Shown here: positions 1 to 7,308 of the stretch, one piece after another
Numbering within the stretch: position 1 is the first letter of the stretch
Layout of the letters: every line of letters begins with the position of its first letter
Assembly: GCA_021158405.1 (NCBI GenBank)
Contig: JAGGUP010000001.1
Coordinates: forward strand, 1 to 46,273
From: Bacteroidales bacterium
GTDB lineage: Bacteria > Bacteroidota > Bacteroidia > Bacteroidales > UBA12170
DNA length: 46,273 nucleotides
Reading direction: 5' to 3'
Made by a program: the position numbers and the translations under genes
Notes under the pieces: model-generated
Told to the model about the DNA's origin: nothing
Seen by the model: the letters and a program-made list of their open reading frames with translations, nothing else
Database searches by the model: none

Positions 1-7
1 AATGAAA

Positions 8-34
8 AGGGGAGGCATAGGTCTCCTCTTTTTT
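8..34 (+). terminator. Intrinsic terminator of a gene upstream of the window
   Basis: A GGGGAG/CTCCTC stem with an 8-nt loop (GCATAGGT) is followed by a run of T. It closely resembles the terminator at 3660-3687 in both stem and loop. It must end a plus-strand gene lying left of the window, and the resemblance suggests that gene belongs to the same lipoprotein array. Confidence 0.75.
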
Positions 35-288
35 AATTATTGGGGGTTTCCTTTCTTGAGAAATTGCATGAAGAATAAAGCTTATCAGGCTAGACTTAAC
101 TTAATATGATTTCTTATAGCGTTAAATATATTCCAATAAAATAGATTAATTCTCATATAGAGAATAATGAGAGATTAAAGAATATAAATGTAATATACAT
201 AAATAATTGATAAATAGGAATATAAAATACTCTTACATATAATGGCATAATACTTGATAGTAAAGATTTGAATCAAAGATATTTTATC
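35..288. other. AT-rich leader region before the first lipoprotein gene
   Basis: About 250 bases without a credible gene. They hold overlapping small inverted repeats: ATTCTC at 149-154 with GAGAAT at 160-165, and TCTCAT at 151-156 with ATGAGA at 167-172, which could form two mutually exclusive hairpins. The 15-mer AATAATTGATAAATA near 202-216 recurs at 1984-1998 in the next intergenic region. No clean TAnnTTTG promoter box was found, so the start of transcription is unclear. Confidence 0.4.
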
Positions 289-1956
289 ATGAAAAAGTTA
301 CTTTACATATTATTGCTTTTAGGTTTCGCAATTTCAAGTTGCAATAAACCTGTTGATATCCCTACTGAGAAAGTGGTCGTATTTCAAGCTTCGATGGGTG
401 GATCCAATTTCAAAGATGGAGATACTCCTGCCTTTGATTGTACAACAGAAGGTGCCACTTACGCGATTATAGAAATTAACCATGAAGAACAAACTGTAAA
501 TCTAATTCGTGATGAATATGGTGCTGTTTATACAGAATCTATTAAATTACCTGCTTCTGTGGATGGTGCTACTACATATTCTCTAGATTCTTTTATATTG
601 TATAATGATGAAGGAGAAGAAGTTCTTGCTATACCTTTAATTGATTCCGAATATGCAAAATATGTTACAAATCCTTTACCGATGGATTTTGATGTCGAAG
701 CATTTTACAAAAATGAAGTTCCTATTCAGGTGCTTTGTTTTGATGAGACTGTCATTACTCAGTTTGGCTTTTCTTGGTTTTCGCTAGATGTTACTGCAAT
801 AAGAGAGATTTGCTTTTTCGGTGATATCTGTGTTGATGCTAATGACTATGTTGGATCTTTGTATGAAGATCAGCGAAATGGTTTACAACACGATATGCCT
901 GCCATATTTGAAATTAAAGTTTCTACTTGGAACAAAACCACAAATGATTGGAATGTTCCGGAAGTGATTAAAAATAACGAAACTCTAGAGGGATCATCCA
1001 CTGATGCGTATGATTGGTTAGGAGAAGGTGCTGCACTTTGTGTTCAATTCCCGGATTATGCAGGTGTGGATACTTATAAAATTGAATTATTAGTTTATGT
1101 AAGTGACGGAATAGGTGGATTTAATTATCAAACCTATCAAACTTGGAATTTTGATGATAATAACTTCCCTGTTGACGATATTGATGCTGATGGTGTAATC
1201 GATTTCGTTATTGGTAATTGCGTTCCTGGTGCTGATATTATAATTCCACCAACAGATCCTGATCCAACCGAGTGTGGAGAATGTGGTGATCACAATGGAG
1301 AAAAAATCCAACAATTAACCCTACGTTATAAGGGTAGTGTTAGTAACCCTCATATTATAGTTACAGATGATAGTAAAGATGGAGGAGTTATTTTATATGA
1401 AGGTAATCCTGATCTAACAGATGGTGTATTTTCTTTTACTGGCCAAAAAAATGGTGGTGAATTAGGAGCGAAGATTTATCTTTATGTAAATGATAGTCCG
1501 AGATATGAAATACATACCAGCTGTTCTGTTCCCTTGTATGTAGAACAGGATTGGGGCGATTTTAAAATCGTTTCAGGCACACTCCTTAGTGGCTTAACGC
1601 TCTGTGGCAGTAATCCTAATCCTGATCCAACGGAATGCGGAGAATGTGATGGTAAAATTTCTCAATTAACATTACGTTATGTAGGTGATATTAGCAATCC
1701 ACACATCAAAGTTACAGATGATAGTAAAGATGGAGGAGTTATTTTATATGAAGGCGATCCAACAGATACATTTTCTTTTATCGGTCAAAAAGATAAAGGT
1801 GATATGGGCGTGAAAATTTTTCTTTATGTAAATGATGATCCACGGTATGAAATCCATACAAGTTGTTCTGTAGATATTTATGCAGGACAGACATGGGGAG
1901 ATTATTATATCGTATCAGGAGAATCTGTTAACGGTGGAAGTTTATGTAGTATATAG
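289..1956 (+). CDS. Modular surface lipoprotein with two C-terminal CGEC repeat domains
   Basis: The ATG at 289 starts a clear lipoprotein signal (MKKLLYILLLLGFAISSC, lipobox ISSC); an in-frame TTG at 268 adds seven residues before it and is unlikely to be used. Residues about 20-310 form a domain shared with the next gene, including the motif NEVPIQVLCF and a GFSWF segment. The C-terminal part has two copies (about 105-115 residues each) of a module that begins PTECGEC, continues LTLRY and DDSKDGGVILYEG, and ends with a conserved IHTSCS segment. This module resembles small Cys-rich domains (DUF7467-like) of secreted Bacteroidota proteins; that naming is from memory. A 44-nt stretch is identical between the two copies. 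Function unknown; probably exposed at the outer membrane. Confidence 0.85.
   Translation: MKKLLYILLLLGFAISSCNKPVDIPTEKVVVFQASMGGSNFKDGDTPAFDCTTEGATYAIIEINHEEQTVNLIRDEYGAVYTESIKLPASVDGATTYSLDSFILYNDEGEEVLAIPLIDSEYAKYVTNPLPMDFDVEAFYKNEVPIQVLCFDETVITQFGFSWFSLDVTAIREICFFGDICVDANDYVGSLYEDQRNGLQHDMPAIFEIKVSTWNKTTNDWNVPEVIKNNETLEGSSTDAYDWLGEGAALCVQFPDYAGVDTYKIELLVYVSDGIGGFNYQTYQTWNFDDNNFPVDDIDADGVIDFVIGNCVPGADIIIPPTDPDPTECGECGDHNGEKIQQLTLRYKGSVSNPHIIVTDDSKDGGVILYEGNPDLTDGVFSFTGQKNGGELGAKIYLYVNDSPRYEIHTSCSVPLYVEQDWGDFKIVSGTLLSGLTLCGSNPNPDPTECGECDGKISQLTLRYVGDISNPHIKVTDDSKDGGVILYEGDPTDTFSFIGQKDKGDMGVKIFLYVNDDPRYEIHTSCSVDIYAGQTWGDYYIVSGESVNGGSLCSI
1360..1403 (+). repeat. 44-nt intragenic direct repeat, copy 1
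   Basis: Identical to 1711-1754. It encodes the VTDDSKDGGVILYEG core of the first C-terminal module. The flanking parts of the modules are much less similar, so this stretch looks recently duplicated or homogenised. Confidence 0.9.
1711..1754 (+). repeat. 44-nt intragenic direct repeat, copy 2
   Basis: Second copy of the stretch at 1360-1403, about 350 bases downstream in the same reading frame. It encodes the core of the second C-terminal module. Confidence 0.9.
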
Positions 1957-2003
1957 ATAATTCACTATTTAACAATGCTAATTAATAATTGATAAATAAA
2001 ACT

Positions 2004-2079
2004 CCTCGCTGATATTTCTAGAAAATCAGTAGGGCTGCTTGGAAGGATACCTTATAGGGTTCAGCGGGGTTTTTTTTTA
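2004..2079 (+). terminator. Structured terminator between the two lipoprotein genes
   Basis: CCTCGCTGA at 2004-2012 pairs with TCAGCGGGG at 2061-2069 (one G-T pair) and is followed by nine or ten T, the usual layout of an intrinsic terminator. The 48-nt loop is unusually long and contains a further small stem (AAGG/CCTT near 2043-2053). It lies 48 bases after the first lipoprotein stop and 19 bases before the next start. Confidence 0.7.
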
Positions 2080-2097
2080 AACATAAAAACATCTTAG

Positions 2098-3612
2098 ATG
2101 AAAAAAATATTCTATTTATTCTTAATCGCCGGTTTAGCAGTCACTAGCTGTAATAAACCAACGGCAATAGCGCCAGAGCAAGATGTGATTTTTACAGCAG
2201 TTTCATTAGAATCCGGCTTAAAATCCAGTGATACAGATGGGGATATTTGCAATAATGATGTTGCTCATTATGCAAAGCTTACAATCCAACAATTGGATGA
2301 ATCCGGCAATCCTATTTCAGGAACTTCCATTGATAAAATTGTTGATATTTTTTATCTCAATGGAATGATGTATACCAATACATTAAGATTAATTCCCGGA
2401 AAATACCAACTTACTGCTTTTAGTCTTTGGAATCAAGGTCCTGATAATGCCACCGGTGGTGATGATGATATCATGGTTTATGCTACTCCAAATGTCGATT
2501 CTGAATATGCTGATCTCGTTGATGCATTACCTCAAGCTTTTAATGTAAATGCATTTTTGAAAAATGAAGTACCAATACAAGTGCTTTGTTTCGAGCCTGC
2601 TGAATTTGATAAATTTGGTTTTTCTTGGTTTGCAATAGATTACACTACGGTTGACAATAACGATATGTTTTTCTACGGTGATTTTTGTACAAAATATTTT
2701 AAAGATTATGAAGCTAATGAATTTTATGATGATCAAATGGTGGGCGGAAGCTTAAGCCATGATATGATTGCTATATATAAAATTCAGGTTTTAAAGGAAG
2801 ATGAAAATCAAGATTGGGATCTGATCGAAACCTACACCAATGAAACAAGTTCAGTATCAGGTGAACCGCTAATTATTCCTCATCCCAATACCGATGTTGT
2901 GGGAGAGAGATTTAAATTTAAACTCTTTATCTTGGTTAAAGATGGAAATAGTTTTTCCTACAAAAAGTTTAAAGTTTGGGTAGTTACAGATGATGAGAAA
3001 ATAGATTCCGGTGATAATAATATTATTGAATTTGTTTTAGGAAGTTGTACACCTGAGGCTGATTATATCTTACCACCTTACATGAATTTACCTGAAAATG
3101 CAACGCTTACAACTATTTCAAGTATTCCAGGTAGTTTAGGAACTTATTTCGATGTCACTTTATCTAATATTGGATCTGGTTATGATATTCAAAATGGCAA
3201 TTACGGCGTTTATTGTGCCGATAAAGATGAAGAGATAACACTCAATCAAGAATACAATATGAACGTGTTCACCTCTTTGTATATTGACGATATTCCTGAT
3301 GCTTTTAGTTTACAAAAGCCTGTTTTAGATAATATCAACTGGTTGGGAAATAATTTATATCGCTATGAAGGACATTCCTGGAGAGATATTCAAAATGCCG
3401 TTTGGATGTTGCTTGGTCAGATTACTGAAACTGAAAATGGAGGAGCATTAGCTCCAACAGCATTGGCTATCAAAATGAAAAATGATGCCAGAGATTATGG
3501 TGATAATTATTTGCCACCCGTAGGTGGTTATGCAGCTGTTTTATTTATCAGTCCTGATGCGAATGATACAAATACTGTATTGCAGCTGCTTTTTACTCTT
3601 GTAGACCCTTAA
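2098..3612 (+). CDS. Modular surface lipoprotein with possible Cys-Gln thioester-like domain
   Basis: Lipoprotein signal MKKIFYLFLIAGLAVTSC with lipobox VTSC at the N terminus. Residues about 20-330 are homologous to the preceding lipoprotein (NEVPIQVLCF, FGFSWF, FYGDFC, HDM.AI). The C-terminal region, about 340-504, is unrelated to that protein. It carries YGVYCADKDEE with Cys373 and WRDIQNAVWMLLG with Gln432, a Cys/Gln pairing reminiscent of internal-thioester adhesion domains, in which a YC motif and an IQ.A(I/V)W motif supply the bond. That assignment is inference. Its own terminator follows at 3660-3687. Function unknown; adhesion or surface display is plausible. Confidence 0.85.
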   Translation: MKKIFYLFLIAGLAVTSCNKPTAIAPEQDVIFTAVSLESGLKSSDTDGDICNNDVAHYAKLTIQQLDESGNPISGTSIDKIVDIFYLNGMMYTNTLRLIPGKYQLTAFSLWNQGPDNATGGDDDIMVYATPNVDSEYADLVDALPQAFNVNAFLKNEVPIQVLCFEPAEFDKFGFSWFAIDYTTVDNNDMFFYGDFCTKYFKDYEANEFYDDQMVGGSLSHDMIAIYKIQVLKEDENQDWDLIETYTNETSSVSGEPLIIPHPNTDVVGERFKFKLFILVKDGNSFSYKKFKVWVVTDDEKIDSGDNNIIEFVLGSCTPEADYILPPYMNLPENATLTTISSIPGSLGTYFDVTLSNIGSGYDIQNGNYGVYCADKDEEITLNQEYNMNVFTSLYIDDIPDAFSLQKPVLDNINWLGNNLYRYEGHSWRDIQNAVWMLLGQITETENGGALAPTALAIKMKNDARDYGDNYLPPVGGYAAVLFISPDANDTNTVLQLLFTLVDP

Positions 3613-3659
3613 TATATTATATTACTTTTACAACTAATAAATACTTGTATTTACCAAAG

Positions 3660-3687
3660 AGAGGAGGCATTAGTCTCCTCTTTTTTA
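3660..3687 (+). terminator. Intrinsic terminator of the second lipoprotein gene
   Basis: AGAGGAG at 3660-3666 pairs with CTCCTCT at 3675-3681 around an 8-nt loop (GCATTAGT), followed by a T run. Stem and loop nearly match the terminator at the left edge of the window. The minus-strand gene that ends at 3701 converges on it, but the hairpin lacks a T run in that direction. Confidence 0.85.
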
Positions 3688-3700
3688 CTTTCTAAAATCT

Positions 3701-4183
3701 CTATTGTATAGAATTGACTTCCTTACGGAAAAGCAGTAACACTAAATAACTAATTATTCCAATTAGCAAACCCGTAGCAATTGAAAAGATAATAGCGCCC
3801 AAATAGTATTGAAATAAATCGTTTTGTATATTCTCAAAATTAAAATGTTTACTAAAAGAAACTGTTGAGGATTGATTTAAAATATAGCTTCCGGTAATAA
3901 AACTTAAATAAAGGTATGCTGGAATAACAGGAGGAATGCTTATACTCGTTAGTATAACTACAAGGACTTTGTTCAAACGAAAAAACGCGGCTAGGAATAT
4001 AGCTACAGCTGTTTGAAACCCCCAAATTGGAAATATGCTCATGAAAATACCAAATCCAATAGCTATTGCAATTTTTTTATTGCTATCATGAACTTCTAAA
4101 ATTTGTTCGCGAAAAACTTTCTTTGCTTCCCCATTTCGGATACGGGTATATAAATCGCGTGTTCTATTCCAAATTGAAGCCAT
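3701..4183 (-). CDS. DUF2062 small membrane protein
   Basis: The 160-residue protein matches the DUF2062 pattern: a short cytosolic N terminus, then IAIGFGIFMSIFPIWGFQT, a segment rich in Pro and Gly (SISIPPVIPAYLY), and a C-terminal membrane helix ending in a basic tail. Three to four hydrophobic segments are visible. The family is widespread in Gram-negative bacteria and has no established function, though it is sometimes encoded with glycosyltransferases. It stands alone here, convergent with the lipoprotein gene and transcribed in the same direction as the rhomboid gene about 115 bases upstream. Confidence 0.8.
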   Translation of the reverse strand: MASIWNRTRDLYTRIRNGEAKKVFREQILEVHDSNKKIAIAIGFGIFMSIFPIWGFQTAVAIFLAAFFRLNKVLVVILTSISIPPVIPAYLYLSFITGSYILNQSSTVSFSKHFNFENIQNDLFQYYLGAIIFSIATGLLIGIISYLVLLLFRKEVNSIQ

Positions 4184-4299
4184 AATAAAAGAATGCTTTA
4201 TATATTTTGATTTTTCTTGAATTAAAATATCTGCAAAGTAAAGATGTTTTTTTAGAACTGGAATACTTTGAAAGAAGGAATATTAACAAGATTTAGAGT

Positions 4300-5013
4300 T
4301 TATCCTCTTTTAAAATGTGTAGGATGTGCATCTTTATCGAGCATGGTTTTATCAGCAGAATTATCAGAAACCCAATACGCATTTTCATCTTCCGTATCAT
4401 CATCATCTTCCCAATGGTATTCCTTTGCTTTAGGTCCTTCATTACGATAATAAACAGCCATTAATATGCCGGCGATAAATCCAAACAAATGACCTTCCCA
4501 GCTGATGTTTTTCTCAGGGAAGAATTCTGGAAAAAAGCCCCAGACCATACTTCCATATAAAAATATGATCACCAAAGAAACAGTCATCAAGGTAGTGCTT
4601 CGTTTAAAAATACCACCAAAAAATAGAAATGCTGCAAAACCGTATATCAAACCGCTTGCTCCAATATGCAAAGCATCTCTTCCCCCAATCCATAACCAAA
4701 GTCCACTCAATCCGTATATCCAGACAATGACTTTCCAGGCAATTTTACGGTAGAAATAAAAGATAAAACCACTCAAAATGAAGAGAGGGCCAGAGTTGGA
4801 AAACAAGTGGGCGATATCGGCATGAAGTAATGGCATGGAGAGAATACTTGGCAAATGAGCCAGGTTACGAGGAATAATTCCGGCGCCAGTTAAAGGAAAA
4901 TGAAAGATAAGCTCAATAGCTTTTATCATCCATAGAATCAACACAAAAATGAGTGGATAAAAGAAAGCTTTTAGAAGTTCGTTTCTTTCCTGATGTTTAT
5001 TAGTTGTAATCAT
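4300..5013 (-). CDS. Rhomboid family intramembrane serine protease
   Basis: A 237-residue polytopic membrane protein with about six hydrophobic helices. The catalytic dyad is visible: Ser120 in the motif GASGLIYG and His175 in WEGHLFGFIAG, with an Asn-containing HLFSNSGPLF segment in the second helix that fits the oxyanion site. Rhomboids cut transmembrane substrates inside the lipid bilayer; the substrate cannot be told from sequence. The C-terminal 45 residues are hydrophilic and acidic (HWEDDDDTEDEN), probably a cytosolic tail. It follows the sigma-factor gene on the same strand but is separated from it by a strong terminator. Confidence 0.92.
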   Translation of the reverse strand: MITTNKHQERNELLKAFFYPLIFVLILWMIKAIELIFHFPLTGAGIIPRNLAHLPSILSMPLLHADIAHLFSNSGPLFILSGFIFYFYRKIAWKVIVWIYGLSGLWLWIGGRDALHIGASGLIYGFAAFLFFGGIFKRSTTLMTVSLVIIFLYGSMVWGFFPEFFPEKNISWEGHLFGFIAGILMAVYYRNEGPKAKEYHWEDDDDTEDENAYWVSDNSADKTMLDKDAHPTHFKRG

Positions 5014-5019
5014 TCCTCA

Positions 5020-5050
5020 AAAATAAAAAAAAGAGACTTTCGTCTCTCCT
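5020..5050 (-). terminator. Intrinsic terminator after the sigma-factor gene
   Basis: Read on the minus strand, AGAGAC, a GAAA tetraloop and GTCTCT (5032-5047) are followed by eight T. It lies directly after the sigma-factor stop at 5056 and just ahead of the rhomboid start at 5013. Confidence 0.9.
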
Positions 5051-5055
5051 TGTTT

Positions 5056-5919
5056 TTATCCTAAATATACTTGCAGTAATTTACTTCGTGAAGAATGTTT
5101 CAATCGTCTGATTGCTTTTTCTTTAATCTGACGAACTCTTTCGCGTGTCAAATCAAATTTATCACCTATTTCATCTAATGTGAGTCCGTGGTTTAATCCA
5201 ATACCATAATAAAGATTTATTACATCTCGCTCTTTTTCCGTGAGGGTGGCTAAGGATCTTTTTATTTCTGCATTTAATGATTCATGCATCAATAAATCAT
5301 CTGTATGAACTGCATCTTTAGCTGTTATGAAATCGACCATTGTCGTATCATCATCAGAAGAAAGGGGCGCATCAATAGACAAGGAACGATTGGAGATTCG
5401 CATAGAAGCATCAATTTTCGATCGATAAGTTTCCAAACTTTCTGCTACTTCTTCCATAAAAGGAGCTCGATTAAGTTCTTGCTCTAATTTAGCGATAGTC
5501 TTTTTTATTTTATTGATAGATCCTACTTGATTTAAAGGCAAGCGCACAATGCGTGACTGTTCAGCCAAAGCCTGCAAAATTCCTTGACGAATCCACCACA
5601 CGGCATAGGATATAAATTTAAAGCCTCGCGTTTCGTCAAAACGACTGGCTGCTTTAATTAAGCCCACATTGCCTTCATTAATTAAATCTGGTAAACTAAG
5701 TCCTTGATTTTGGTACTGCTTAGCCACAGAAACCACGAAACGTAAATTAGCTTTTACCAATTGGTTTAAGGCTACACGGTCGCCTTCTCTAATCAACTGC
5801 GCCAATCTAACTTCTTCATCGGGGCCAATTAGACCTTCTCGCCCAATATCTGTAAGGTATTTATCGAGGGAAGCATTTTCTCTATTGGTGATGGATTTAT
5901 TTATTTTTAACTGTCTCAT
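5056..5919 (-). CDS. rpoD: RNA polymerase primary sigma factor, RpoD/SigA family
   Basis: The 287-residue length is typical of the Bacteroidota primary sigma factor, which lacks the long region 1.1 and insertion of the E. coli protein. Region 1.2 begins with ASLDKYLTDIG, region 2 is complete (NLRFVVSVAKQYQNQGL, DLINEGNVGLIKA, FISYAVWWIRQGI), region 3 follows, and region 4.2 holds the helix-turn-helix LTLDEIGDKFDLTRERVRQI. It binds core polymerase and directs it to TTTG / TAnnTTTG promoters. A well-formed promoter of that type lies upstream, so the gene may be self-transcribed. Confidence 0.95.
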   Translation of the reverse strand: MRQLKINKSITNRENASLDKYLTDIGREGLIGPDEEVRLAQLIREGDRVALNQLVKANLRFVVSVAKQYQNQGLSLPDLINEGNVGLIKAASRFDETRGFKFISYAVWWIRQGILQALAEQSRIVRLPLNQVGSINKIKKTIAKLEQELNRAPFMEEVAESLETYRSKIDASMRISNRSLSIDAPLSSDDDTTMVDFITAKDAVHTDDLLMHESLNAEIKRSLATLTEKERDVINLYYGIGLNHGLTLDEIGDKFDLTRERVRQIKEKAIRRLKHSSRSKLLQVYLG

Positions 5920-5973
5920 TTGTCTTTTAAAATTAACTATCTAAATATCAGATTATTCTATTTCTAATACTAG

Positions 5974-6005
5974 CAAATGTATTAAATCTAAACGAGATTT
6001 CCAAA
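5974..6005 (-). promoter_or_regulatory. Bacteroidota-type promoter of the sigma-factor gene
   Basis: On the minus strand a TTTG -33 element (6005-6002) is separated by 20 bases from a TACATTTG -7 element (5981-5974). This fits the known Bacteroidota consensus exactly. The -7 element is about 55 bases before the ATG. Confidence 0.75.
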
Positions 6006-6080
6006 AAAATAGTATACAGTAAGTTGTTAAAAATTACTAAATTAGTCCAAAGCAGTTTTTTTTAACTGCTCAAGAATAAG

Positions 6081-7298
6081 TTAATCTCTACGTGGCTTCT
6101 TCTTATACTTAGTGAATTTTCTCCGCTTTTCTCCTAGATTACTTTTTGATAGTATATATTCAGGACCTGGTTCAAAACCTTCGGGCAAAGGGATTTTAAA
6201 TATATCTTTTTCGATGAGCTTTTCAATTTTTTTAAACCGAAAAACATCATCTTGATTGATTAGCGATAATGCCAATCCTTCACGCTCTGCTCTGGCAGTT
6301 CTGCCTACACGATGCACGTAGTCTTCGGCTTCCGCCGGAATATCAAAATTGATTATTAGATTAATATCATCAACATCAATTCCACGCGATACAATATCTG
6401 TAGCAACCAGCACTTTATGCTTTCCATTTCTAAAATCGAGTAGGATTTGTTCGCGTTCATTTTGTTCAAATCCGGAATGAATGCCTTTTGCCGGAATTTT
6501 TTTGGCTTGTAAGCGCTTTACAATTTCATTTACTGTTACTTTTCTACTGCTAAAAATGATTAATTTACTATCCGCTTTATTCTCCAACAAAGTTTCCAAT
6601 AATTTTATTTTCTGGTTGTCGTGGACAAGGTAAGCTGCTTGTACAATTTTTTCAGCTGGTTTTGCAATTGCGATACTAACTTCTTTTGGATTCGAAAGTA
6701 TCTTCATTGCCATGGTCTTAATCTTTGGATTCATCGTTGCCGAGAACATCATATTTTGTCTTTTTTTAGGAAGCATATTGATGATGCTCGTAATATCGGG
6801 TAAAAAACCCATATCCAACATCTTATCCGCTTCATCCAGAACAAAATACTTCAAACTTGTTAGATCTACATAACCTAAATTTAAATGACTAATTAATCGC
6901 CCCGGAGTAGCAACAATAAAATCAGCGCCCATCGTCAAAGCCTTTTTTTCATAATCCCAACCACTTCCATCTCCGCCACCATAAATCGCAATCGAACTTA
7001 AATTAGCGTAGTAAGCAAACCCTTGCAATTGTTGCTCAATCTGCTGTGCCAACTCGCGTGTGGGAGCTATTATCATTGCTTTTACGCCACTCGCTTTAGG
7101 TTGCGACAAAATCTGATTGATAATAGGAACAATAAAAGCAGCTGTTTTTCCGGTTCCAGTTTGAGCAAAAGCCATCAAATCATGGCCTTCAAGTATATAA
7201 GGAATTCCTTGTTCTTGTACAGGAGTTGGCTCATCAAAGCCCATTTCATAAAGAGCATCGGCTAATTCCGGGAGTAAATCAAAATCGTCAAAAGTCAC
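6081..7298 (-). CDS. DEAD-box ATP-dependent RNA helicase, RhlE-like
   Basis: All core helicase motifs are present in a 405-residue protein: Q motif with FDEPTPVQEQGIP, motif I AQTGTGKT (45-52), Ia PTRELAQQ, TPGR (131-134), II DEAD (155-158), III SAT (186-188) and VI HRVGRTAR. The C terminus is a short basic tail (KRRKFTKYKKKPRRD), as in RhlE-type enzymes. It unwinds short RNA duplexes with ATP, probably in ribosome assembly or RNA turnover. It starts 10 bases after the stop of the peptidase gene, so the two are probably co-transcribed. Confidence 0.93.
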   Translation of the reverse strand: MTFDDFDLLPELADALYEMGFDEPTPVQEQGIPYILEGHDLMAFAQTGTGKTAAFIVPIINQILSQPKASGVKAMIIAPTRELAQQIEQQLQGFAYYANLSSIAIYGGGDGSGWDYEKKALTMGADFIVATPGRLISHLNLGYVDLTSLKYFVLDEADKMLDMGFLPDITSIINMLPKKRQNMMFSATMNPKIKTMAMKILSNPKEVSIAIAKPAEKIVQAAYLVHDNQKIKLLETLLENKADSKLIIFSSRKVTVNEIVKRLQAKKIPAKGIHSGFEQNEREQILLDFRNGKHKVLVATDIVSRGIDVDDINLIINFDIPAEAEDYVHRVGRTARAEREGLALSLINQDDVFRFKKIEKLIEKDIFKIPLPEGFEPGPEYILSKSNLGEKRRKFTKYKKKPRRD

Positions 7299-7308
7299 AG
7301 TTGTATAT

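Noticed and set aside
268-288. TTG start seven codons before the first lipoprotein ATG
   Set aside because: It places extra residues ahead of a perfect lipoprotein signal peptide.
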